Assembly: GCA_963575745.1 (NCBI GenBank)
Contig: CAUYUJ010007469.1
Coordinates: forward strand, 61,716-125,715
DNA from: Prorocentrum cordatum
Lineage: Eukaryota > Sar > Dinophyceae > Prorocentrales > Prorocentraceae
Direction of reading: 5' to 3'
DNA length: 64,000 bases
This document shows positions 53,566 to 63,894 of the stretch, in pieces; the first letter of the stretch is position 1, and the number at the start of each line of letters is the position of its first letter. The notes under the pieces were generated by a model. That model saw only the letters and a program-made list of their open reading frames with translations. It was not told where the DNA came from and did no database searches. The position numbers were made by a program, and so were the translations under genes.

Positions 53566-53607
53566 GTTCTCTGATGGGCGCCGTGCTATCTTAGATAGAT
53601 CCCCAGA

Positions 53608-53765
53608 CCCACGACGTCGTGGTTGTTGTTCAGAACGTCGACCCCCAGAGGTCTGAATCCCTTCCCTGGACGGGTTTTTCACCCCGAGTGTTTTTTGACG
53701 GTCCCGAGGCCCGGTAAGTGCCACCGGATGCAGAAAATATCGAACATGTTCCCCGCCCTGTTTTT
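53608..53765 (-). repeat. Family D dispersed element, copy D4
   Basis: In reverse orientation: CTTACCGGGCCTCGGGACCG then TCAAAAAACACTCGGGG then GAAAAACCCGTCCAGGGAAG, a close match to D1. Confidence 0.7.
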
Positions 53766-53981
53766 TTCTTTAACGCGAGGGCGGCTGGATCCGATGCAAG
53801 GATGCCGCGCGCCAATGCGTGTGCGCCACGCGCGCGCCTGCGGCGCCTCGCCTCTCGCACAGGCACCCACGGCACGTCTGCCGGCGCTCCGGGGTGGCAT
53901 CAAGAACGTCCAGGCGCTCGGGGTGCAGGGGGCGGGCTGGGCGCGGACTGGGCGAGGGCAATGTTGGGGTGGGTCAAGAGG

Positions 53982-54165
53982 TCGACTAGACGTAAGAGTG
54001 ACCTGTCGCCGGAGTGACTTTTGGTGCGGGCCCACTGAGGTCCCCCGATCGCCAAATGCGAGGCGGCAGTGGCGTCTTGCGCGCTTGTGTTTGGCCCCCC
54101 CGCGGCCCCCAAAAAGGCGCGCACCAAAGGTCACTCTTACCCAGAGTCGCTCTTGCGTGTAGTCG
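53982..54165. mobile_element. Family B inverted-repeat element, copy B2
   Basis: 184 bp. Ends TCGACTAGACGTAAGAGTGA and (in reverse) CGACTACACGCAAGAGCGAC, with the second block GGAGTGACTTTTGGTGCG against CGCACCAAAGGTCACTC. AAGAGG flanks both sides (53976-53981 and 54166-54171), a possible 6-bp target duplication. Confidence 0.85.
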
Positions 54166-54169
54166 AAGA

Positions 54170-56210
54170 GGGGGAAGCATCGATGCTCAATCTCGGCCAC
54201 GCGCAGAGGGGGGTTCATGTAGGCTTCTGGGGAGCACCCCTGCTTCTCAGGAGGCGCGGGCCTTCGCTGAAGACGTAGGGGCCTGGCCTTCTAAGGAGCA
54301 GCCTCCCTCCCCTCCCCTCCCCCTCCTGCCTTCGAGGAAGCCTTCCCCCCTCCCGCCTTCGAAGAAGCCTTCCCCGGCCTCGCTATAGATGTAGGGCTCC
54401 CTCCTTCGAGGAAGCCTTCCCCCCTCCCCCATACCTCTCCTGCGCGCCGCCAGCTATCGCCCACTCATCGCCGATGGGGGCCTGATGGCCCACCCCGCCC
54501 AGGACCGTCCGGATTCGCTGTCGGGCCCCTCTCGCCAATCTATCGGCGGCGTGCTGCGGATTCCAGAGGCCCCGCCCTCCTGTGCGCCCTGTCCCCCCAA
54601 TTGACGCTGTGCGTAGCCCGCCTAGCGTTTAGCAGAAGAGGCTCGCTCTCGCCCCGCAGACCAAACAAGTGTCGCGGATTCCAGGTCGATGCTCCCCCCC
54701 GAGCAGGTGCCCCCATTGATGATTCCCCCTCGAGTGTCCACCTGTGCTCGCAGATCCTGGCCATGCCAAGCTTTGGCTCGGCATCGGCGTGCGCGCCTTC
54801 CGGGCGAGTGCGCGCGCCGATGCCGACACGGAGCCTGGCCCATGTCGCTGCAGGGTGGACGGTCGGATCCGCTTGGCGGTTGGTATTGCGGCAGCGGCGC
54901 GAGGAGAGCAGCCAGCGCCAAGGGGGGAGCAGCCACGGCGGGGATAGCCGGCAATCGCGGGGCGGGCAGCAGGAAGAGGCACGGGGAGCGCTGGCAGGTG
55001 GTATGTCGTTCCTCCTGCTGCCGCTTCTCCTCCCCTGCCCCCCGCCTGGTGCGTACGCGTGCGCGAGCGCGCATCAGTGCACTCGACACTGCGCAGTAGG
55101 AGGCCTGCCTGGCACGATGAGCCGCCGATCGCGACGCAGGCTGGCAGCACCAGTCAGGAGAAGCATCGAGCCCGAACAAAAAGTGGCTCGGGATCCCCTT
55201 CCCTGAAGAGTCTTCCCGCCGCGTGTCGCTGCCCCCCTGGGTGCCGGGGTGGCGCAACCGATGTCACGGGCACCAAGAAGCTCATCCCTGGCGTCCGTAC
55301 CTCGGGTTGTCTCTGCGATCGAAGTTTCTCATCCAAGGAATACCCAAAGACATTCACGGCGCTGGAAGTACTGTGCTGTTGGGGGTGGTCCCCCACCGCC
55401 CTGGAAGAGTGGTGTGCGGGCCCTGGACAAAGACGCGCGCGTATCCACAGAACGCGCACGCTGGCAACAGAAAGCCCTGTAAAGAAGGGTGGGCACCTAT
55501 GGGACGAATGGTCTGGCCTGGTCGCCACACACGCTGCTGGAGCAGGAGTGAGCATTCTTTGCGAGTCTGAGGCAGGACCGGGAAACATCGACTGAGAGCG
55601 CTCACGGAGCGCTCAGCCGCGCTCTGGAATGGCCGCGGCACCCGATATGTCCTGCAGAACTGCTAGATCGCCAGATCAGATTTCAGAGATCCCCGACCTA
55701 TCCCGGACCGATTTGTCCCAGCCGTGACCTCGTCTTACTGCAGTGGTCCCCGAGCGCCCCTCGGGAAGTCGTAGGCATAAACACATATATGCGCGCTATG
55801 TTTGTGAACATGTGGAGGATATTGGAAATATGGGGGGCGAGGACAGATGGAAACATATAGGACATGGGAACATAAGACGTATGTGACAAACATCGGACAT
55901 ACTGTGACAACAAAAGCAGATGAAGAACATGTAAGACACATGGGAAACATTGGAAATGGAGGGGACGACGAACTTCCAGGACACATCTAACACATATGAA
56001 GCTTTCCGGCATATGGGTCGATTTGTTAGAGAGGCCGTGCGACCGGTGCCGCCGTCCCTGGAAGATGACCCTCATTGATGCAGGAGGTGGTATTCTGGAA
56101 GGTCTTCTGGAAGGTCTTCTGGAAGGTGGTAAGGCTCTCAGGAGGTTCCCGAGCGTGCTAGCAGAGAGCTCCGCGATGCCAAAAGCCTTCGACAGGGACT
56201 CCAACGGGGA
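54170..56210. other. No gene recognised
   Basis: Mostly unique sequence. Contains CTTCGAGGAAGCCTTCCCCC repeats (54330-54425) and a triple 12-bp repeat GGAAGGTCTTCT at 56097-56126. Short open frames give no recognisable protein. Confidence 0.4.
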
Positions 56211-56310
56211 GGAGGAGGGGAACAAGGAGGAAACCGAAGAGGAAGAGGAGGAGGAGGACGACGAGGAGGAAGAGGAGGAGGGGGAGGAGGGGGAGGAGGT
56301 GGAGATTCTG
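56210..56310. repeat. GGA/GAA array
   Basis: Purine array on the plus strand. Confidence 0.9.
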
Positions 56311-56599
56311 GGGGGCATGCGTGGATTTGTGTGTGTGGGTGTGTGTGGGTGTGTCCCTGGGCCCCTCTAGTTGTTAGCCCCCCCCACGCCCTCCCGGCGC
56401 GCCGCCCTGCGCCCGGGGGCGCGGCCCCCGGGGAGAGCTGCAGGTCCTCCTCGGCGCCCCACGGGGCCGAGTGCCCGAGGGAACCCGAGGGTGCGCGGGG
56501 TGCCGCCCGCGCGAGCGTCCGGGCGGCTTCTCCTCGGGAGCGGAGCCCCGGGAGCGGGGCGCTCCAGGCTCGGAGGAGCCCCCGACGGGCGCGCCAGGG

Positions 56600-56808
56600 C
56601 GAGAGAGAGAGAGAGGGGCGAGGCGGAGAGACGGGGGAGAGCGTGAGAGGCGAGAGGGAGAGAGATGGAGAGGGAGAGGGAGGCGACAGAGAGACATAGA
56701 GAGACATGCGAAATTCCTTCTCTCCATGTGCAAACACATGTATACATGTACAGATGCAGAGAGAGAGAGAGAGGTACACACATAGGTCGCTTTCTTTCTT
56801 TCTTTCTT

Positions 56809-56844
<36 letters not shown>

Positions 56845-56850
56845 GGGCTT
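56600..56850. repeat. GA, CTTT and CT tracts
   Basis: GAGAGAGA blocks (56600-56700, 56758-56773), (CTTT)n at 56790-56815 and (CT)n to 56841. Confidence 0.95.
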
Positions 56851-56902
56851 CGCCCTCTGCCGCCGGCCCCCCAAGTGTTACTAGTGCGGACGGTTGCGCG
56901 TT

Positions 56903-56990
56903 GGTCTCCTTGGGGCCTCCTGGGGGTCTCCTTGGGGCCTCTTGGGGGCCTCTTGGGGGTCTTCTTGGGGCCTGTTGGGGTCTCCTCGAA
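56903..56990 (+). repeat. CTTGG/GGCC satellite, left flank of LINE-3
   Basis: TCCTTGGGGCCTCTTGGGGG monomers stop where LINE-3 coding begins. The same repeat resumes at about 62450. Confidence 0.9.
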
Positions 56991-57012
56991 TGAAGGGAAC
57001 CGTCGGTGGAGT

Positions 57013-57506
57013 AACAGGCCGCTCAGGAGAAGTATCAGCGTGCGCGGGATGAGAAGGACAGTGCCAAGCCGCACGGCTTGCAGCTCATCCAGGCGCGCAT
57101 CGCAAAAAACGGGGCGGAGAAGGAAGTGGCAGGCCTCCAGGAGGAGGTGCAGCGGCACGGGAAGCAGTTGCCGGAGGCTCGTAAACGCTTGGCAAAGGAA
57201 AAGGAGCAGGCGAAGGCAGCATGTGCGCGAGAGCAGGAGCTCAAGGTGCAGGGTGTTGGAGACGCCTCCCCTGGTTTCCTCGCAGCCATGCAGAAGCAGT
57301 ACGAAAAGGCAGTCGATGGCAGTGGCGTATCCCCGCTGGAGCACCAGCAGCTGTTCGCCCAGTTCGGCAAAGTCATTGCCATCGCGAAGGGCGACGTGCA
57401 AATGGCTCCTACACGTGTGACTCGTGGTGCTGTAATTGGGGGTGGCGGCGGCGACGCAGCAGGAGGTCAAGACAACGGGCCAGAGCTATCCGAACCTGAA
57501 CAATAA
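57013..57506 (+). pseudogene. LINE-3 N-terminal coiled-coil segment
   Basis: AAQEKYQRARDEKDSAKPHG leads into a strong coiled coil (AKNGAEKEVAGLQEEVQRHG, LPEARKRLAKEKEQAKAA). After a less ordered part (YEKAVDGSGVSPLEHQQLFA) the frame ends near 57506. It resembles the coiled-coil region that precedes the endonuclease in related dinoflagellate elements. A stop (TAA) lies just upstream and no ATG fits, consistent with truncation. Confidence 0.65.
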
Positions 57507-57510
57507 TGGC

Positions 57511-58902
57511 TCAAGGCAGGTGGAGTCCCTTCCGATGCCAGCGATGAGCAGAATACGCGGTGGATCGAGGTCTGCGCCAGCCTGGCTGAGCACGCAGCGA
57601 AACGACAGAAGCGTCCCTAACCACGGCGACCGCAAGAAGATGAAGAAGTACGACAAACTCACAGTCTGGGCCTTCAACGGCTCGGGCTGGTGCACCATCA
57701 AGGAGAAGCTGGGCGAGAAGGTGCAGGGAACGTTGCATTGCTACGCAGTGCTGGAGCATTATCTAACCGAGGACCAGTGGCTTGTGGCCACGCAGTGCAT
57801 GAAGGCGTAGGGTTGCCAGCTGGGTGGTGCCGCAGCTGCGTCAACAACGGGGCCAGCAGTTGAGGTGGGCTCGTCTGCGGGGGTTGCATTGGCAGTACCG
57901 AAGCGTGTAGGCATGACCTGCCTGCACGGCCAGGACACGTGGGATATCCCACCGAAAAGGAGCCCAGGACGCACTGCAGCGGCCTGGGTATCGGTGGGCA
58001 AGGGCGTAGTTATCGCGTCGGTGTACCTGTGGACGGCCGAGGGCATGTCGCACCGCAACAGGGAGCTGATCACGCGCATGGTGGGCCAGCTGCAGATGCT
58101 AGGAGTGCCGTGGATCGCGGGCGGTGACTTCCAGGTAGGGCCAGAGATCCCGGCCGAGGTGGAGTGCATGAAGTTGGCGAAGGCGTGCGTGATAGCACCG
58201 CAGGCAGCGCGTGGCACGTGCAGGCGTGCCTATGGCAGCAGCGAGTTCGACAACTTCATCGTGGCCGGCGCGGCCAAGGCGCAGGTGGCAGGCACTCGAG
58301 TGCAGGGGCGGGGGGGGGCACCGACACCGCTCAAGCCAGCGGGGCTATCGATCGAGCCGAAGGTCTTCGAGCGCATGGTCAGGGCGTTGGAAAAGCCGAA
58401 GCCCTTGCAGATATTTCAGATCGGCTGCGCCTCAGCGCCGACGAGGCACGGGCAGGTGGTCAGTTTCAGCTCGCAGACAGCGGCGAACCAGGAGCGGACC
58501 AAGTACAGGCTCAAGTTGGGGAAGGAGGCCTTCGCGATCAGAGGCGCGCAGTGGGCGGGCAATGACCCTCGTGCAGGTGGAGCGGAGGCGCCCGCGTGGA
58601 GGGTCAAACCGCTCAGTTTTGGGGGCGGCGACTTACCGACGCCAGTGTGGCAGGCTATCTGGTGGCGGTGGATTTCGCGCTCCCTGCAGGGCGCGCACCA
58701 GCGGCTGCGCGCAACGACGGAGCAGAGGGACAAGCGCTCGCGCGAGGCGAAGGGGCAGGAGAAGCTGTTCAGGATCAGGGAGCAGCGCGCAAGGCACCTC
58801 ACCACAGACAAGCAAGGAGCGCGGCAAGCACGACGCGAGCTGCTGGTCGCGGCGCCGGAGAAGCAGCGCAGAAGAGAGCGCGCGGCGGGGGTTCTACGCT
58901 GA
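57511..58902 (+). pseudogene. LINE-3 endonuclease domain
   Basis: In one frame: LTVWAFNGSGWCTIKEKLGE (the N-terminal strand, normally ..N-x-x-W), YAVLEHYLTEDQW (the E-H active-site region), a TAG at 57808-57810, then VALAVPKRVG, VIASVYLWTAEGMSHRNREL and VPWIAGGDFQVGPEI (GDF motif), ending SSEFDNFIVAG (D-F/Y). A basic C-terminal part follows, and the frame stops at 58902. The order matches an APE-type endonuclease. A single in-frame stop is the only break inside the domain. Confidence 0.8.
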
Positions 58903-59240
58903 GGCGGAGGCCACGTCCAAGGAGCACTGCCAGCAGCTGATAAATGGGCGACGCGCGAAGTTGGCAGATACTTTGGAGGCGGCAGCTGCGGGCGCGGCGG
59001 GGTGTCTGCGCGGGCTCAGCAAACCTGCGCAGGTTTGGAGGCCGAGGAGGGCGGACGCGATGGATATGTCGGCAGACCCGCTGGAGGCAGCAGGGTTCAC
59101 GCTGCGAGAGCGGCAGGCGATATGGCGGACAAGTGACCCCAGGCAGCAGCAGGTCAAGCCGCGGGAGGTCGAGGCCAGAGAGCAGCTGGGCGACTTCACA
59201 GAGGAGGACGTGGCCCAGTTGGAAGGATTGGCCAGGATTT
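58903..59240 (+). pseudogene. LINE-3 linker between endonuclease and RT
   Basis: The sense moves to another frame: EAEATSKEHCQQLINGRRAK, then SKPAQVWRPRRADAMDMSAD, and EQLGDFTEEDVAQLEGLA. It moves back near 59235 (FQKKMGIGADRWHP). No domain name applies; in this family the region leads into the RT. Confidence 0.55.
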
Positions 59241-60491
59241 CCAGAAGAAGATGGGCATCGGAGCCGATCGGTGGCACCCGTAGTTGCCGCAGGGCGCGTC
59301 CGACGGGGCGTGCGCGACGCTTTCGGACATCTTGCGCGAGGCGTAAAACGCTCGCGTGGCCCGTGCACATCACATGGGCACGCATCTTTTCTTCATGGTC
59401 CCCACGACGTTCACCGCGGATCGGGCGATAGGACTGTTGCCGACCACGATCACAACCTGGGGGATCACGCGCGAGCCGCACATGGTTAAGTGGGCCAAGG
59501 AGAACCAGATGTCTTCGGGCTGCGCAAGTTTTGGGGAGGCGTCGGACGATGCAGCATGGGGCGCGCCGCTCAGTCATGAGATGGACAACCCAGGCATGGA
59601 AGGCGAGCGCACGGAGGCAACGGTCATGGCCGTCCTGGGCCAAGTCAAGGCGTTCGAGCGCGTGCACCTCTTCGTGCTCTGGGAGGCGGACATGCAGCTC
59701 AAGTTCAATGCGGGGGTCTTGGCAGTTGTGCGCTCGTACTTCGCTCTGGCGCGGAGGCTTGTCGCGGGCGAGTCGGTGTCCGATGGGGCGCGCGCGGTGG
59801 CCGCCGCCGTCGCAGCGGGCAAGTTCTCGGTCGGTTCCCCCGAGATGGTCATCCAGTCGACGGTTGGCGTGCTGGCGTTTAAGCAACCCATCGCCAAGTG
59901 GAGGATCTGCGCGTGCGCGCGCGGTCGAGGCATTCGCAGCAGTACGCAGTGCAGGAGTTCAACGAGGCGGTGGACGCATGCTTCGGGGGCTTCGACAAGC
60001 TGGGCCTCAGTTTCTTTTTGGTGGGCGCAGGCAAAGGGGCCGTCATGGCAAGCGCGAGGTGGCTGTGCAAGGCGGTGGCCAAGGATCTGCAACGGCGGGG
60101 TCTACCAGTTGCGCGAGCTTGTCCGCGCTTTGGGGGGCGGGCCTCATCGCGAACGGGACGTCGGCCAAGTCGAAGAGCAAGAAGAGGTTTCATGTTTCAC
60201 GGCATGCTGGCGAGGAACAAACGGCTGGTCAGCCCCAGAGGAGGCGGGCGCAAGATGGCGAGGGGCGCGGCTCTGGCGTGCAAGCGCGGGTTCAAGCGTT
60301 CGGTGCTGCATCGGTGCGCGCGCCTGGGCATGCCCGACAAACGTCTACGGCAGTCACGACGCAAAGCAGGACGTTCGCAACCTGGAGGAAGGGGCGCCAA
60401 GAACTTCCTACTGCAGCTGGCGGTAGCACGAGATGAGCCGACCTTCGAGGTGACCGAGTCGCCGGTCGTAAGATGGGCAAGAGAGGCGTAG
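59241..60491 (+). pseudogene. LINE-3 reverse transcriptase, catalytically dead
   Basis: Blocks in order are GADRWHP...; RAIGLLPTTITTWGITREPH (R-x-IGL-P); MAVLGQVKAFERVHLFVLWE (motif A, Gly where Asp is expected before VKAFE); LARRLVAGESVSDGARAVAA (motif B region, decayed); and, after a shift near 59895, VEDLRVRARS (motif C, VED in place of VDD). A thumb-like part follows (KLGLSFFLVGAGKGAVMASA, LARNKRLVSPRGG) and ends PVVRWAREA at 60491. Two catalytic acids appear altered. Confidence 0.78.
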
Positions 60492-61390
60492 TACGCCGAT
60501 GCTAGACGAGGGCGGCGGCAGGAAGGTGGCGGGCTAAGTCCGGGGCTCAGCTCAGGTTCAGGGTCGCCACTTGCTGGGCGGGCTGAATCACGTCCTGGAT
60601 TTGCCTTAGGCTTAGAGTCGCCGCGTGCTGGGCGGTCAGGAACAAATCCTGGGCATGGCTCAGGTTCGTAGTCGCCGCGTGCTGGACGGCCAGGAACAAA
60701 TCTTGGGCTTGCCAGGCGCGCAGCGCCACGTGCTGGACGGTCGGAGATAGGAGCCAGATGGGGCGACGCGGCGGACGTGCTGATGAAGGCGTGGAGGCGA
60801 CAGCAGCAAGAGGTGGGCGCGCAACCTTCCTGGACGCGAGTTCGGGGACCAGTGGGCGCAGGCATAATGTCGATGAAGGGAGCTGACTGGAAGTGGACTG
60901 CCTTTCGCGCGATGCGCGCGGAGGGTGGCTGCGACCTGGGCCCCAGGGAGGTGCGCCCCATGGACGTCGCGGCGATGCCGCGCAAGGATGTGCCGAGCAT
61001 GCTTTGGGGGGAGTGGGCCGCGGCCGACGAGCACGGCAGTCTCAAACCAGCCCCGTACAAAGCCCCTGCGGTCTTGCAGCCGGCGGCGAGAGGTTTCCCC
61101 GACCACGCCAAAACGCGGCAAAGACGGTGTTCGTGGGAGGCAGCCGGACAATGGGCAAGCTCTGCGGATGCAACATTGTGCCGACGGGCATATGATGGGC
61201 CGTGGACAGGCTGTCGTCACGCCGCATCGCAGAGCGCTCAAGTGCGAGACCCCGAGGGTGCAGAGGCTCGAGGCGCAGGCGGAGTGGCGGCAATTGGTGG
61301 AGCAGCCTAATCTTGGCGCGAGGGCGAACCGTGAGCCCTTAGGCGGACTGTGGTTTCGTAGGTATCAAGGGGGACCAGTGCGAGGGGGCG
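60492..61390 (+). pseudogene. LINE-3 region between RT and RNase H, broken
   Basis: A 60-bp tandem repeat (about 60545-60745) lies first. Then ADVLMKAWRRQQQEVGAQPS and GADWKWTAFRAMRAEGGCDL mark the usual spacer before RNase H, in one frame from about 60777 to 61200. The downstream part is shifted. Confidence 0.5.
60545..60745. repeat. 60-bp tandem repeat, about 3.3 copies
   Basis: Units share TCAGGTTC-(A/G)-G(A/G/T)GTCGCC(A/G)C(T/G)TGCTGG and CAGGAACAAATC(C/T)TGGG. Read on the minus strand it gives a 20-residue repeat (QDLFL..QHAATLNLS). Confidence 0.85.
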
Positions 61391-62090
61391 GTGCTCGAGG
61401 GCGACGACGACCTGTTCACGGGCGACATAGTGCGCGACGGGTCCAAGCTCGGCCACGGCGAGCGGGCGCAGACGGGCTGGGCGGGCACGTCGCCTTCAGT
61501 CGAGGGCAAGCCGAAGGTGCAGCTGTGGGGCCCGCTACCTTGTGCGCTGCCAGTGCATTGGCAGGTCAAGCGAGCGGAGATGTGGGGTTTCCCTTAGTTG
61601 CTCGAGAATGCGCCCCCGCCGTGCAGGATCTACGCGGACCACGAAGGCATCGCCGATGGCCTACAGCGGGGCGCGGGGTGGTGCACAAGCTGGAAGGGGC
61701 CGCGCGTAGATCTGTGGCGGAGGCTCGGGCGCAAGGTGAAGGACATGGGCCTGGACGCGATCGCGGTGCACCGCGTCGAGGCGCACAGGTCCATGACACG
61801 AGATAGCGCAGTTACAGGGCGACGAGCTCACGTTTGCGACAGGCAACGGCGCTGTGGACCTGCTGGCAAAGATGGGCGCGGCAATGGGCGCAAATTACAG
61901 GAGGCAGCGGGCGCTGAGCGAGTTGGGCATGCAGGTGCGCTGGGCGTCGCAGAACATCGGCTGGCGGCGCCAGAAGATGGTCTGCGAGTGTCCCGACGTC
62001 CCCCAGCGAGAGCCAGGAAGGCCGCGTAGGAAGCTTGTCAAGCTGAAGCTGGCGCTGACGAAGCACGAGGTGGCGACGATCGCTCGGTGA
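61391..62090 (+). pseudogene. LINE-3 RNase H domain, broken
   Basis: Pieces of RNase H in order: DLFTGDIVRDGSKLGHGERA (first catalytic block, disturbed by an insertion), VQLWGPLPCALPVHWQVKRA then EMWGF (E-block region), then CRIYADHEGIADGLQRGAGW (the TDH-type Asp block) and WRRLGRKVKDMGLDAIAVHR (followed by V-E-A-H). After a shift, AVDLLAKMGAAMG holds the final Asp. Stops at about 61597 and 62029 interrupt it. Confidence 0.72.
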
Positions 62091-62439
62091 GTGGCTGGTG
62101 CGCGAGACGAGAGAGCGGCCTCCAACCGCGCGCGCAAGAAGTTGTGGGAGTCGGCGTGCCAGCCGCCGCCGTGGAGGTCAACGGGGGCGCGGGGGACTAG
62201 AACCTCAGGGTCGCTCGAGGCGCGCGTGGCCATTGCGGCGGCGGCAGCAGCGGCGGCTGGAGCTCAGGGGGGAGAGAGGCGAAGGAAAAGCAATACCCGC
62301 TGAGCAAAAGCATCGCGTGGGTGTGCACGGGCCGCACGTTGCGCGCGAGGCGCGCGGGGCCCACGCGGCGACCAGGAGAGCGGGGCTCGGGGCAGCCTGC
62401 TCAGGACCGCTGGGGGCCCTGGGGATCAAGCTTCTTTTA

Positions 62440-62965
62440 AACAATAATGCATTTCTGGCCTTTGGGGGGTCTCCTTGGGGCCTCTGGGGGGCCTCTTGGG
62501 GCCTCTTGGAGCCTTCCTGAGGCCTCCTGGGGCTTTCTCGGGGTGGAAAGGTAGAGTTTTCTTTTCGTGGGCTCCCTCTTGGGCCTTCTCTCGGGGCCGT
62601 TTTAGAAGCCTTTTTGGCCGTCTGGAGCGCCTTTTGGATTGTCTTGGGGCCCTCATCGGCCGTCATGGGGGCTTCTAGGACCGTCGTGGGACGATCTTGG
62701 GAACCTCTTGGTCCGTCTCGGAGCGTCGGAAAGCGGGTAAGGCGACAAGGCCAGAAACCTTCGAAAACGTTGGGACATCTTTTTGGTATTGCTTCGCGGG
62801 GCCCTCTTGGGAGGCCTCTTAGAGGCCGTTTGGGCCGTCTTGGGAGCATCTGGGGCCGTATTGGGGCCATCGTGGGGCATCTTGGAGCCGTCTTGGGCCG
62901 TCTTTGCCTCCTGAGGCTCTCTTCGGAGCCTCTTCGTGCAATCTTGGAGGCCTCTCGCCGTGAGA
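62440..62965 (+). repeat. CTTGG/GGCC satellite, right flank of LINE-3
   Basis: GGTCTCCTTGGGGCCTCTGG monomers, with an anchor near 62735 (GGCCAGAAACCTTCGAAAACG), as in the main block. Confidence 0.9.
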
Positions 62966-63169
62966 ATCCTCGGGTGGCCCGGAGTAACCAAGATTTGAGG
63001 TCCCCCCCCCGTTGGTTGCTCAGTTGCGCGGCGGGGCCCGCTAGCAGACAGTAAACAGGAGGCACGAAATTGGACCGGAGAGATCAGAGGCCAAACGACA
63101 CATGACGACAATTGTAGCAAACCGCACACATCTTCGCAGCCTTGCGCCCCTGGAAGGGGGCTGGCGGAT

Positions 63170-63450
63170 ACGTGTATATATATATATATACAATTATTAA
63201 TATATAAATAACCTATATGTATATACATATACATTTGCAGATTCGTATGTGTATATATATATATATATAGTGAGAGAGAGAGAGAGAGAGAAACAAAAAA
63301 GAAATAAACAGAGAGAGAGAGAGAATCCATGTAGCGAGAGAGATAGAGAGAGGAGGAGAGATGCGACGAGAGAGAGAGAGAGAGAAAACAACAAACATAA
63401 AGGGAGAGAAATGGATAACGAGAGAGAGAGAGAGAGAGAAACGATCATGC
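63170..63450. repeat. TA and GA dinucleotide tracts
   Basis: TATATATA at 63174-63190 and 63251-63268. GAGAGAGA blocks lie at 63270-63290, 63310-63325, 63368-63385 and 63420-63440. Confidence 0.95.
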
Positions 63451-63476
63451 ATAACTCGAGGAACGCAGCACATCTC

Positions 63477-63617
63477 CATAAACGTTAACTTTGGGAGCTC
63501 CGCGCGGATTTCTCGGATCGGCGGTGAGCACCCCTGCCGGCGACTTCTGCGCCCCCCATGACGCGCTCCGCGCGCAAGGAAAGGGGGGTCATCCGCCGAT
63601 CCACAAAATATGGGCAT
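63477..63617. mobile_element. Family A inverted-repeat element, copy A6
   Basis: About 141 bp. CATAAACGTTAACTTTGGGA, GCTCCGCGCGGATTTCTCGG and ATCGGCGG at left; CCGCCGATCCACAAAATATG at right. The AAAGGGG(G)GT...CCGCCGATCCA part also matches A5. The right arm is shortened. Confidence 0.7.
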
Positions 63618-63894
63618 ATGTCCATCATTGTATGTGTATGTCATGCTCATTGTTCCTCTCATGGCGGCAGAGCACAGTGCGTACGGTCGGCCGTTTCTAT
63701 ATAGCGTATCGCTCCGCAGGTTCTGGCCCAGCACGCTTCAGCGCGCCATTTTTCCACGTCCCAATCCCCAAGCGACAATGGCGCGAGCCTCTTCCAACCT
63801 CCCGCCCCGAGGAGCGAATCGACACGCCATCCACTCTCAGGGGGTAGCGTGTCGCCAGTGCCGCCGCGGCGACAGGCTGTGCAAAAGTTCCCGA

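Larger units (their letters stand above)
56991..62435 (+). mobile_element. LINE-3: decayed retrotransposon inside the satellite
   Basis: About 5.4 kb: coiled-coil segment, APE-like endonuclease, RT, RNase H. The CTTGG/GGCC satellite lies on both sides (56903-56990 and from about 62450). No spliced leader was found, and the coding sequence begins abruptly mid-protein, so the 5' end is probably truncated. Many stops and shifts are present (57808 TAG, 58900, 59235, 59895, 60491 and later). Confidence 0.8.

Noticed and set aside
57000-57030. CCGTCGG...GGCCGCTCAGG as a leader at the LINE-3 5' end
   Set aside because: The match needs large gaps, and the GCCGCTCAGGAGAAG part is coding for the coiled coil.
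57488-57508. TGGCTCAAG with partial leader similarity inside LINE-3
   Set aside because: Only about 15 of 21 positions match and it lies between the coiled-coil and endonuclease parts; plausible by chance.
60547-60729. 60-codon minus-strand frame with a QDLFL..QHAAT repeat as a small gene
   Set aside because: It is the reverse translation of the 60-bp tandem repeat inside LINE-3.
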